Source of the DNA: Cheilinus undulatus
Lineage: Eukaryota; Chordata; Actinopteri; Labriformes; Labridae
NCBI RefSeq assembly: GCF_018320785.1
Contig: NC_054875.1
Span: forward strand, 877,001 to 941,000
Length of the DNA stretch: 64,000 nucleotides
Reading direction: 5' to 3'
This document shows positions 25,101-36,100 of the stretch, one piece after another. Under the pieces are notes generated by a model. It was not told the DNA's origin, did not search any database, and was given only the letters and a program-made list of their open reading frames with translations. Every line of letters begins with the position of its first letter. Position 1 is the stretch's first letter. The translations under genes and the position numbers were made by a program.

Positions 25101-27730
25101 ATCCAGTCACATCCTACCATCCAATCACATCCAACATCCAATCATCTCATCTAACATCCAATCACATCTAACATCCAGTCACATCCAATATCCAGTCACA
25201 TCCAACATCCAATCACATCCAACCATCCAGTCACATCCAACATCCAGTCACATCCAACATCCAATCACATCCAACATCCAATTACATCCAACATCTAATC
25301 ACATCCAACATCCAATCACATCCAACATCCAGTCACATCCGACCATCCAGTCACATCCTACCATCCAATCACATCCAACCATCCAATCACATCTAACATC
25401 CTAATCACATCAACATCCAATCATACATCTAACATCCAGTCACATCAACATCCAATCACATCCAACATCCAAGTCATCCAACCATCTGTCACATCCGACC
25501 ATCCAATCACATCTTACCCTCCAATCACATCCGACAATCCAATTACATCTACCATCAATCACATCCAACATCTAGTCACATCAATATCCAATCACATCCA
25601 ACATCATCAATCACATCTAAATCATCTAGTCACATCTTATCAATCACATCCAATCATACCATCTCCAATTACATCCAATCAACATTCATCTAGTTACATT
25701 CAACATCTAATCCGACATCCATTTTATCTAATCACATATCCTACATCTAATTACATCATCTAACATCTAATCACATCTAACATCATCTAGTCATCACATC
25801 CAACCATCCAGTCACATCCGACCATCCAGTCACATCCGACCATCCAGTCACATCTTACCCTCCAATCACATCCTACCATCCAATCACATCCTACCATCCA
25901 ATCACATCCAACCCTCCAATCACATCCAACATCCAATCACATCCAACATCCAATCACATCCAACATCCAATCACATCCAACCCTCCAATCACATCCAACA
26001 TCCAATCACATCCAACCATCCAATCACATCCAACCATCCAATCACATCCAGCCATCCAATCACATCCAACCATCCAGTCACATCCAACCATCCAGTCACA
26101 TCCGACCATCCAGTCACATCTTACCCTCCAATCACATCCTACCATCCAATCACATCCTACCATCCAATCACATCCAACCCTCCAATCACATCCAACATCC
26201 AATCACATCCAACATCCAATCACATCCAACATCCAATCACATCCAACCCTCCAATCACATCCAACATCCAATCACATCCAACATCCAATCACATCCAACC
26301 ATCCAATCACATCCAACCATCCAATCACATCCAGCCATCCAATCACATCCTACCATCCAATCACATCCTAAATGGTTTGAAGAGGAAACAAGTGTAGGGA
26401 AAAAGTGGTGAAAAGCAGCTAAAAAGTGGTGATAGAAGTTAAAATTTGGCATGGATAAATATTTCCCACCCCTAATCAATAAAGAGCTTCCTCTGTCTCC
26501 CTGACAGTCACAGCTCCTTATCATTAAAATGTTTTAACCCTTGCATGTCTAGATGATGCTCCAATCACTTTCTGTTTCCTTCCAGGTGGAGGAAATCTCC
26601 GTCTGAATGGCGCTCCAGTGAAAAAGTCCCACGCCAAACATAAGCTCCTGAGCTGTCGGTCATGTGACCTGGTGTTCAGGAGCACGTCGAAGCTCTACCT
26701 GCACAGGAAGGAGAAACACAGCAGGGAGAAGATCGTCAGGAAGGAGCCCAGGCCCATGGGCATCAGACGGAGGAGAGCCGGAGCATACCCGTGCCAGGTC
26801 TGTGGGAAAGTCTTCCTCCATCACCTCTCACTGAGAGCGCATTACAGACACCACTCAGAGCTGAGCTACACCGCCGCCAGAGACCGACACCACTCAGAGC
26901 TTAGCTACACCGCCGCCAGAGACCGACACCACTCAGAGCTTAGCTACACCGCCGCCAGAGACCGACACCACTCAGAGCTTAGCTACACCGCCGCCAGAGA
27001 CCGACACCACTCAGAACTGAGCTACACCGCCGCCAGAGACCGACACCACTCAGAGCTGAGCTACACCACTGCCAGAGACCGACACCACTCAGAGCTGAGC
27101 TACATCGCCGCCAGAGACCGACACCACTCAGAGCTGAGCTACACCGCTGCCAGAGACACACAGGTGCCTGACGGGGGCGCCAGAGACTCTGAAGTACCAG
27201 AGAACAGACCAGACGCTGTCAGACCGACCTCAGAGGGTAGCAAGACCATCGGAACTGGACCAGGGAGGCCCAGGAAGCTGAATTCAGGATGGGGACGTGA
27301 GGTTCCTTCAGGGACTCAGAGAGAAGTGCCTGAGGAGGAGGAGGAGGAGGAGGAGGAGTTAGAAGAGGAGGAGGAAGAGGGGATGCTAGAAGAGGAAGAA
27401 GAAGAGGAGGAGGAGGAGGAGGAGGAGGAGGAGGAGGAGTTCCCATGCCCGTCCTGTCCGGAGGTGTTCTCCGTTCAGTCTCAGCTCAGGGATCACGTGG
27501 AGCTGCATCAGTCGTCGGTGAGGTGGCGGCGCTGCAGCGTCTGCACCAACGCCATGGACACGAGGAAGAGGCCGCGCTCTAAGAGACAGAGACTGTACCA
27601 CTGCGTACCGTGTCAGCAGGGCTTCTCTAGGCTGGACTCCTTCCTCCAGCACTGTCAGGAGCACCTGAGGGCCCGGGTGGAGGAGGACTGCATCAGGGAG
27701 GGATACGGCCCCCCGGCCAGCAAAGCATGA
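22186..27730 (+). CDS. C2H2 zinc-finger protein, two coding exons (22186-22972, 26586-27730)
   Basis: Probable DNA-binding nuclear protein of about 643 residues; orthologue not identified. Exon 1 ends GGAGGAG before GTAAAA; exon 2 starts after TTCCTTCCAG. The split glycine codon (G + GT) keeps the frame. C2H2-like modules start near residues 53 (YVCQECDQGF), 82, 152 and 221 in exon 1, and 284, 330, about 550 and 610 in exon 2. Modules near 82 and 152 have a Cys replacing or near the last His, so they are irregular. Residues 350-453 are eight copies of RHHSELSYTAARD growing out of the end of finger six, followed by a long Glu-rich run just before finger seven. The start ATG has a good context (GAGGATGG). 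The intron is about 90% an 18-bp minisatellite. Confidence 0.85.
23081..26371. repeat. 17/18-bp minisatellite in zinc-finger gene intron
   Basis: About 3.3 kb of ATCCAACCATCCAATCAC (18 bp) and ATCCAACATCCAATCAC (17 bp) units, with CGACC, CTACC and CCAGTCAC variants and repeated longer variant patterns. A stretch at about 25140-25800 is much more diverged than both sides. The 18-bp period gives a spurious 717-codon frame starting just before the array. Confidence 0.97.
26846..27157 (+). repeat. Coding 39-bp minisatellite, 8 in-frame copies
   Basis: Eight 39-bp units encode RHHSELSYTAARD in the zinc-finger gene; units 6 and 7 read TTARD and IAARD. The first unit starts in the terminal histidines of a C2H2 finger (HYRHH). 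Only a few base changes separate units, so the expansion is recent or kept uniform. All copies preserve the frame. Confidence 0.97.
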
Positions 27731-28140
27731 TGGGCCGTCTGAATGTGGAACAGTCAAATACCTTTATGCCTTGAAGAGGTGGAGGGGAGGGTTCCTGTAG
27801 TCATGGGTTCATTCATCGAGCATCCACAGCGTCTCGTCTCTGCCTGGTCGGTTTGGCGTTTCCGTGTTAGAATGGCCTCGAACCAGAATTTAAGCCAGAG
27901 TTAATCCAGATTAGGCCAGTGGAGTGTAGGGCCAGAGGATTTTTAATTTCAGATTAGAAATCCCAAATCAACAAACAAGCTGTTTCTCAATTACCAGGCA
28001 AGAACAGGAGAACAAAACATACAAGAAAAACCGTTACCTCTGGCCCTTTAAGGGAGTTCAGACGGAATAGAGAATCAGAATATCTTTAAAAAAGTTTTAT
28101 TTTAAGTTCCCCTTTTTAGTTTTCCACAAAGAAATGAAAA
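27731..28140 (+). other. Zinc-finger gene 3' flank
   Basis: Immediate 3' UTR and flank. No clear AATAAA lies before the first copies in the tandem MITE block starting at 28141 (AAATAAAAG near 28186), so that repeat may supply the poly(A) signal. This is inference. Confidence 0.35.
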
Positions 28141-28640
28141 AGAAAGATCAAAGAGCGGAACACTGGTGATGTAACATTCTGGAATGTTAGAATGTTACAT
28201 CTAGAAATAAAAGAATGTTATTGCACCAGTGTAACATTCCGTCATCCTTTGATCTTCGTTGAGTTAATCCAAACAAAAAGAAAAAATCTTTTTTATCTTG
28301 TCGTCTTTGTTTGGATAAAAAATGAAGATCAAAGAGCGGAACGCTGGTGATGTAACATTCTGGAATGTTAGAATGTTACATCTAGAAATAAAAGAATGTT
28401 ATTGCACCAGTGTAACATTCCGTCATCCTTTGATCTTCGTTGAGTTAATCCAAACAAAAAGAAAAAATCTTTTTTATCTTGTCGTCTTTGTTTGGATAAA
28501 AAATGAAGATCAAAGAGCGGAACGCTGGTGATGTAACATTCTGGAATGTTAGAATGTTACATCTAGGGAAACAAAAGAATGTTGCATCCCCAGCGTTCTG
28601 TTCTTTGGTCCTTAAAGCTTCCTTTATTTGATCCGACACA
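28141..28640. repeat. 181-bp tandem repeat derived from a MITE, ~2.7 copies
   Basis: GATCAAAGAGCGGAAC recurs at 28146, 28327 and 28508, giving an exact 181-bp period. Each unit holds two hairpins: one between GATCAAAG...CACTGGTG and CACCAGTG...CTTTGATC, the other between TTTGTTTGGATAA and TTAATCCAAACAAA. The third copy breaks off and ends in the inverse terminus found in nearby single elements (ATCCCCAGCGTTCTGTTCTT). Confidence 0.85.
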
Positions 28641-29168
28641 AAAACATCAAAACCATCAGGATGAAGAAAAGCAAACGGTCTTTTTGGAGAATTTTATGTT
28701 TGTTTTCTGCATTTATTCTTAAAGAGCCAAAGGCAGATTTTCACCATGTTTTATTTTCTTATTGCTGATTTTGGATTCCTCGTTTAAAATCATCAACCCT
28801 TCGGCTGTAAACTGCAGACGTTTTCATCTGATCGTTTTTGAACTCAGGATTAAAATGAAAGACTGGAACACTGGAGCTAAAACTGAAGAGCACACGGCCC
28901 TTTAGACAGGCAGCCTCTTCTTTATTCAAATAACGAAGCTTCTTTCATAAATGTATTCATATTTAACTTTAGTATTGTTGTGTTATAGTTGTACTATTAC
29001 CTCCAGTTCATAAGAATATTGTTTTCAGTGTTTTTTATAACTGAATGTTATCACGGCTTAGATTAAACGTTGTCAAACCAGACATCGGAGAATTCTTAGT
29101 GATGACCCCTGGGCTATAACATCCTCTTTCTTCCTCTGTATGGGACCTGGTGCAGGTCTGGGGAAAAC
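28641..29168. other. Intergenic, nothing recognised
   Basis: AT-rich sequence without a supported feature. Confidence 0.45.
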
Positions 29169-29326
29169 AATGTTACATCCCCAGTGTTTCATTCTTTGAC
29201 CCTCTTTTTTAATCCTGAACATAAAATCCATCAGATGTTTTTTTTTTTTATCTCATTTTTTTGTTTGGCTCAGAAAAGTTCGATCAAAGGATAAAAGAAG
29301 AGAACACTGGGGCTATAACATTCTAT
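29169..29326. mobile_element. Palindromic MITE, single copy
   Basis: AATGTTACATCCCCAGTGTT at the left is mirrored by AACACTGGGGCTATAACATT at the right, with CTTTGA/TCAAAG inside, so nearly the whole 158 bp can fold on itself. It is the same family as the 181-bp tandem repeat. Superfamily and target-site duplication are unclear. Confidence 0.65.
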
Positions 29327-29992
29327 ATCTGTCCTATGTCGGTGACCAGCAGCCTGTAGCCCAGTCCTCAGTTCTGGTGTAGAGTCCAGACTAAACCCTA
29401 GGTAGAGTCTAGTTCAGGTCTAACGTTGGCGTGTCATTGTTGGTCAGGTTGATCTGCTCTCGCAGAGATTTACGTCCAAACCAGCTGAAATATTGTCACT
29501 GCTTTAACCAATCAGAGAAAAGCATTTTAACCCAGTGTCTGTTCCAGCGCTGCCTCTGTCTACTGTCGCTAACAGGCTAACGGCTAAAGTAACCTATGCT
29601 AACTGCCGTTAATCCTCAAACAGAGCCGAGCGTGGAGGAAAAGTAGAAGAATGTAATCCAGGTGGTTATTAAAGACTACAGCCCAAACCTGGAGCAACAA
29701 CACTGACCTCTAGTGGTGAGATCACTGATAACATGAGCTGGTTTAACAGAGGAAGTGAGCCGCGCTCGTGAAATAGCAGTTACAGCCGCTAAATCCTCCG
29801 CTCAAAGTTATCCCGTCTCTCAGAACCATCGCCATGGCGACCAGATTTTACTTTAACCCTCAGAGGAGGAAGACTTCAGTCACAATCAGCCTCGAATGTT
29901 AGAAGAACTAAACAGTCTAAAGGAAGAACTAACCTTCAAACTGGACCAGGTCTAAGCTAACACACACCCAGAGCTGGTGCAGGTGAGGGAAA

Positions 29993-30133
29993 AGAATGTT
30001 ACATCCCCAGTGTTCTGTTCTTTGATCATTCTTTTTTATCCAAACAAAAATGATGAGAATTTTTTTTTTCTTTATACAAAGAAGGAGACAAAATCAAATA
30101 AACGTGATTCTTCTTTGGGCTATAACATTCTTT
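29993..30133. mobile_element. Palindromic MITE, second single copy
   Basis: AGAATGTTACATCCCCAGTG at the left pairs with a diverged right end (CTTTGGGCTATAACATTCTT). The interior keeps TTATCCAAACAAA as in the 181-bp unit. Same family as 29169-29326. Confidence 0.6.
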
Positions 30134-30157
30134 TATTTCTCTTGGTCGCCTGGTGCT

Positions 30158-30158
<1 letters not shown>

Positions 30159-30209
<51 letters not shown>

Positions 30210-30238
30210 TGTGTGTGTGTGTGTGTGGGGGGGGGGGG
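30159..30238. repeat. (GT)n microsatellite with terminal G run
   Basis: About 34 GT dinucleotides interrupted by one GGG, then a run of 12 G. Both Z-DNA-prone and length-variable by nature. Confidence 0.97.
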
Positions 30239-31560
30239 ATAAAAAGACAAAACACATGATTTTTATTTAAATTAGACCTGATGAAGCTTGAAGAGGAGTG
30301 GCCTCAGACTGTTCTGTGGACGATCCCTTGCAGAGATCTTTCTCCTGGAGTTTATTCTCCATCATGAGGAGAACGTGAGCGTCTGAAGGTCAGACGTCTC
30401 TTCAGCTGGATTTGATTTAACTCTCCTGTGTTTTTGCAGTCAGGGGGTAAAGTAGGCCCTGGGTCGTCGTGGTGGATCTCATGTTCTCTGAATTTCAGCT
30501 CAGCAGGAGTAAAACGTCTGTTCAGAGTTTCTTCTAGTGTCGTCCTGAGATCAGAATGAAAGCAGGAAGTTTACAGAACATGTCTGAGCGCTGTAATGGT
30601 CTGTCAGGGTTTAGATGTTCTCTGTTTGGGTTCCTTTAAATCTAAGAAGTCTACCTGGTGGTAAAAACCTGTGAGAGGGCAGCAGAGGCTCCGGGGCTTT
30701 CTATGGGGGTAGAAACCCTGAACATGAGGCCTAATGAGGTCTGCTAGGGGTGTCCCCACACCTGCGTACCTCTGTTCTGATGAACAGTAAGACCAGACGG
30801 TGGGAGGCTCCTGAACATGAGCCGTGTTTAGTTTAAACTCTGATTCAGCTCTACTCTGAGTTTATAGAACATTTTAGTTTAAAATGAACACAAATGATTT
30901 TTGTCACTGTGCTCCAATCTGCAGTTTTCCCAGAATGCCTATGGGCATTTTACTCTTTTTTTCACCATGAGTGAAGTTGCCCCTCGGTCCCTCCTGTGGC
31001 GGTGAGGGTGTGCTAACTATTATGGACTAGAGTAAACGGTTCAGTCTGTGTTAGCTGGAGTTTACCTGAGTTTACTTTACCTCAGAAATGTTTCCTGATA
31101 TTTTCAGTCAGTTATCTCCAGTCTGTTAAAGCTGAGCGCTCGTCCTCATGGCACGTTCTGTCCTCGGCGTTTTAGCGGTAATATTTTACCCCACACTATC
31201 AAAAATTAGTTTTACTATCATAAAAATGTCTCATGATTATAAACTGATGTAAAAGAGTGCATCTGTCTGATCCTCTATGCAAACGTCCCTGCATGCTCGA
31301 TGAAAGAACCCAGACCAGAACCATCAGGAGGACTTCAGCTGCTGGTTTTAGTGCTGCTGTGAACACGTCAGAAATATTTAAAGGGTTTGAAGCTTCCATT
31401 TTCTCAGTCTTTTGGAGATGAGTTTGTAGAAGACGTGATTAAAAATGAACTTTTCACAACCTTTGAGTGGTCTGTTCCTTTAAATGTTAAACTTTGTTCA
31501 GCTCATCCTGATCCCCCAGCCCCTCACACCTAGACCTTGTACCTATGTGTCCTGTCCAGG
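30239..31560. other. Intergenic, nothing recognised
   Basis: No open frame with family resemblance and no recognised repeat. Confidence 0.45.
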
Positions 31561-32210
31561 GTAGGGTGTCCTGGTCCTGTTGGATGGAGGGTAGGGTGTC
31601 CTGGTCCTGTTGGATGGAGGGTAGGGTGTCCTGGTCCTGTTGGATGGAGGGTAGGGTGTCCTGGTCCTGTTGGATGGAGTGTAGGCTGTCCTGGTCCTGT
31701 TGGATGGAGGGTAGGGTGTCCTGGTCCTGTTGGATGGAGGGTAGGGTGTCCTGGTCCTGTTGGATGGAGGGTAGGGTGTCCTGGTCCTGTTGGATGGAGT
31801 GTAGGCTGTCCTGGTCCTGTTGGATGGAGGGTAGGGTGTCCTGGTCCTGTTGGATGGAGGGTAGGGTGTCCTGGTCCTGTTGGATGGAGGGTAGGGTGTC
31901 CTGGTCCTGTTGGATGGAGTGTAGGCTGTCCTGGTCCTGTTGGATGGAGTGTAGGCTGTCCTGGTCCTGTTGGATGGAGGGTAGGCTGTCCTGGTCCTGT
32001 TGAATGGAGGGTAGGGTGTCCTGGTCCTGTTGGATGGAGGGTAGGGTGTCCTGGTCCTGTTGGATGGAGGGTAGGGTGTCCTGGTCCTGTTGGATGGAGG
32101 GTAGGGTGTCCTGGTCCTGTTGGATGGAGGGTAGGGTGTCCTGGTCCTGTTGGATGGAGGGTAGGGTGTCCTGGTCCTGTTGGATGGAGGGTAGGGTGTC
32201 CTGGTCCTGG
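31561..32210. repeat. 30-bp minisatellite, ~21.7 copies
   Basis: Units GTAGGGTGTCCTGGTCCTGT then TGGATGGAGG, exactly 30 bp with no length change; a variant GTGTAGGCTG marks units at regular distances. Because 30 is a multiple of three, long frames are open on both strands (up to 239 codons), none of which is a credible gene. Confidence 0.97.
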
Positions 32211-32445
32211 TTCCAGACTGTTTCATCATTTAAATTCTGTCAGTTTGATTCTTTAAAAGTTTTCATTATCGTGTGTGTCATGGTTTTGGTTCCTCTAGTC
32301 TAGTTCATTCATAAATATAATGGCGGGCCTCCACTGGGGGGCGCTGCAGAGCTTCAGGGGAGGCGTGGAACCATAAACCAGGAACAGGTGATCTGCTTTG
32401 TGAACCTCTGCATGGAGCTGAATGAACAGACTGATCAGTTTAAGG

Positions 32446-32774
32446 CAGTGATACTCAGCGTGATCATTAGTGGCTCTTTGACGGCTTCATTTTGAATATT
32501 CCCCACGAAAACCTTAAAAATGGGAAACTTTTGTCCCCCTTTGTACCATTTTTGACACTTTTCATCCATTTAAGCATCCTTTTGTCATCAAACACCACCT
32601 TTTTCCTACTTTTTGCCTGTTTTTGCCACTCTTGGCTGCTTTTTCTACTCTTTTTTTGCCTTGTTTTTCTACCTGTTACTCATTTTTTGTCCCTTCTCAC
32701 CCATCTTCTTTTTCTTAGACTGAGGCTCTCAGAGGTGTTTTTCAGCAGTTTGGCTCTTTGGTTGGGGAACGCTG
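32446..32774. mobile_element. Non-autonomous hAT-type element (MITE) with 8-bp target duplication
   Basis: Ends are CAGTGATACTCAGCGTGATC at the left and, read inverted from the right, CAGCGTTCCCCAACCAAAGA; both go on to GGCTCTTTG/CAAAGAGCC-type wording. Flanks GTTTAAGG (32438-32445) and CTTTAAGG (32775-32782) match at 7 of 8 bases, which fits the 8-bp duplications of hAT transposons. The interior is T-rich imperfect repeats (TTTTTGCCACT and similar) without coding capacity. Confidence 0.75.
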
Positions 32775-33185
32775 CTTTAAGGATTATCAGAGCAGAATAA
32801 TCAGGAAGTATCGGCGATAAATTCATGACTGAAACCAAATAACTGATGACCTGTAAAGATGTTTAAGAACATGTGCAGACCAAAATATCAACGATGTCAA
32901 AATGTGAAAAATATTTAAAATTAGACATAAATGTGTGAAAATGTGGTTTTTAAAATCTGAATCTTTGTGTGGGTGGGGGTTCACAGAGTAGGGGGGGCCT
33001 GGACCCATCCTCTCTCCGCTCAGCCTGTCCTCCGGGCCTCGTGGTGGCGCTGTTGGTTCAGCAGACATGCTACCGAACAGGAAGCTCTCTGGTTATTTCC
33101 GGTTCTTCTCCGCACGTTTTCCCTTCCGCGGTTTGAGAAACGACTTTCAGACGGTGGTGTCGGTCTGTGATCCTCGGTATTCATC

Positions 33186-36100
33186 ATGAGTAAAGCTCAC
33201 CCTCCAGAGCTGAAGAAGTGAGTCTGTGCGGGCTTTACTGTCATTAACTACCAGTGGTAGAAGAGGAGCTAACATGCTAACGCTAATATGTTAGTAGATG
33301 AAAGAGGCTAACATGCTAACGCTAATATGTTAGTAGATGAATGAGGCTAACATGCTAACGCTAATATGTTAGTAGATGAAAGAGGCTAACATGCTAACGC
33401 TAATATGTTAGTAGATGAATGAGGCTAACATGCTAACTCCATTGTTAGTAGATGAATGAGGCTAACATGCTAACTCCATTGTTAGTAGATGAATAAGGCT
33501 AACATGCTAACTCCATTGTTAGTAGATGAATAAGGCTAACATGCTAACGCTAATATGTTAGTAGATGAAAGAGGCTAACATGCTAACGCTAATATGTTAG
33601 TAGATGAAAGAGGCTAACATGCTAACGCTAATATGTTAGTAGATGAATGAGGCTAACATGCTAACGCTAATATGTTAGTAGATGAAAGAGGCTAACATGC
33701 TAACTCCATTGTTAGTAGATGAATAAGGCTAACATGCTAACTAATATGTTAGTAGATGAATGAGGCTAACATGCTAACGCCATTGTTAGTAGATGAATAA
33801 GGCTAACATGCTAACTCCATTGTTAGTAGATGAATAAGGCTAACATGCTAACTCCATTGTTAGTAGATGAATGAGGCTAACATGCTAACTCCATTGTTAG
33901 TAGATGAATAAGGCTAACATGCTAACTCCATTGTTAGTAGATGAATAAGGCTAACATGCTAACTCCATTGTTAGTAGATGAATAAGGCTAACATGCTAAC
34001 TCCATTGTTAGTAGATGAATAAGGCTAACATGCTAACTCCATTGTTAGTAGATGAATAAGGCTAACATGCTAACTCCATTGTTAGTAGATGAATGAGGCT
34101 AACATGCTAACTCCATTGTTAGTAGATGAATAAGGCTAACATGCTAACTCCATTGTTAGTAGATGAATAAGGCTAACATGCTGAACCTTCATTCAAACAT
34201 TTCCTGGCTGTCTAAGGGGGCTGGAGTGTGGTCGGACCATCAGGGCTAAATTCAGAGTTTGTGGGAAATGAAGTCAGATTTATTCATGAAGCGCCTTCAG
34301 GCGACAGCGGCCGCCACGCCGCTGTACTCAGAAACCACAACAGAGAAAACCATCAGAACGAAAGGAAACAGTGGAAGTATAAAGCCTGCAGGGTCTGTGG
34401 TCTGCATGAGCTGGTTTATGAAAGGCCGGGGAGGAGAAGTGAGTCTTTAGATCTAAAACCCTGCAGGGTCGGGGGCTCTGATAAGGATGGGGAGACTGCT
34501 CCAGAGTCTGGGGGGACCGCTGCAAAGGCCCTGTCACCTCTAGACTTCAGTCTGGTTTTGGGGACTTCCAGCAGCATCTGGTCAGAGGACCTTAGGGCTC
34601 TGGTTGGGTAATCAAACTGAGGACTGACGTGAAGACTGCTGTGTGGGTTTACTGGTTGTGGATTTAGTAAATACTGGTCCAGGTTTAACAGGTGGTCTAC
34701 AGAGAGACTGTGATTAATGTGATGGTCCTGCTGGGGGGTTCTGAAGTCCAGGTTCTCTGATAGCAGCCTTCAGCTGGTCTGGGGTCTCTCATCTTCCAGA
34801 GATCCTCTATGGGGTTCAGGCCAGACCAGTTGGCTGGCCCATCAAACCCAGTAACACTAGGGTCAGTAAACTAGTTTCTGGTAGTTCTGGTTTCATGGGG
34901 GGGGGGGGGGGGTCAGGATCTCCATAGAACTTCATGAAGGGCTCTAAGATCTCCTGGCAGACTGCTGACTCTGGACTCTGGACTTGGTAAAGACCAGGGG
35001 ACCAGCAGCAGTGAGCCAGTGACTGACCAGGAACAGTGACTGATCCTGAATGCTGATTGGTCGGTGGTTTCTTCTGTCCTGTAGTGAAGCTGAACGGAGG
35101 CAGACATGTGCAGGGCATCCTCCGAGGGTTTGACCCCTTCATGAACCTGGTGGTGGACGACTCTGTGGAGATGGGACCAGGAGGACAGCAGAACAGCATC
35201 GGCATGGTGGTCAGTATGGCGAGCGGCGTTCCCGAGGTCTGACAACAGCAGACCTTAAAGTCTCCAGTCTGCCGGTCTTTGTTTAGCACCGATCCCCCGC
35301 TGAGGTTATCCTGAGACACTCGGGCTCGCTGTCAATGTTGGAAAAGTGGGCGGAGCCAGGGTAGCTCCACCCACTCTTCCAACGTTGACAGCTAAGGTCT
35401 GATTACCAAAAAGACTGGAGAAGAGACTCTTTTTAACCCTGTTAGTCATTTTTTAACCCTTTCTGTTACTAGAACCCTCTCTGCTGCTTTACCTCCATTT
35501 TGCTTCCTTTCTCACATTTTTGCCACTTTTTCCCCACTTACAGGTGCATCTCAGAAAAATGAGAATATCATGAAAAGTTCAGTATTTTGGTCCCTCTTTT
35601 CTGAAAGGTAAACCCATATATTATATAGACTCATCACACACAGTGAAATATTTCAGCCTTTATTTCTTGAAATGTTGATGATTATGGCTACAGATAAGAA
35701 AACCCAAAATTCAGTCTCAGAAAATGAGAATATTCCATAAGATCAATAAAAAAGGATATTTTCAACAGAAATGTCAGGCTTCTGAAAAGTCTGTTCATTT
35801 CTATGCATCAATACTTGGTCTGGCCTCCTTCTGCATGAATTACTGCATCAATGCGGCGTGGCATGGAGACGATCAGCCTGTGGCACTGCTCAGGTGTAAT
35901 GAAGCCCAGGTTGCTTTGATAGCGGCCTTCAGGTCATCTGCATTGTTGGCTCTGGTGTCTCTCATCTTCCATAGATTCTCTATGGGGTTCAGGTCACAGT
36001 CACAGTAACTCCATGGTCATTGAAGCAGCTTTTGGTACCTTTGGCAGTGTGGGCAGGTGCCAAGTCCGGCTGGAAAATGAAATCAGCATCTCCATGGTGC

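Noticed and set aside
23018-25171. 717-codon open frame (IQSHPT repeats)
   Set aside because: It is the 18-bp minisatellite of the zinc-finger intron read in one frame; no start context, domain or codon pattern of a gene.
31537-32303. Frames of 99-239 codons on both strands
   Set aside because: The 30-bp period is a multiple of three, so absence of stops in one unit opens the whole array.
34228-34611. 127-codon frame with KYKACRVCG, suggestive of a piggyBac-type zinc ribbon
   Set aside because: Only one CxxC is visible, the rest does not match and no termini were found. Too weak to name.
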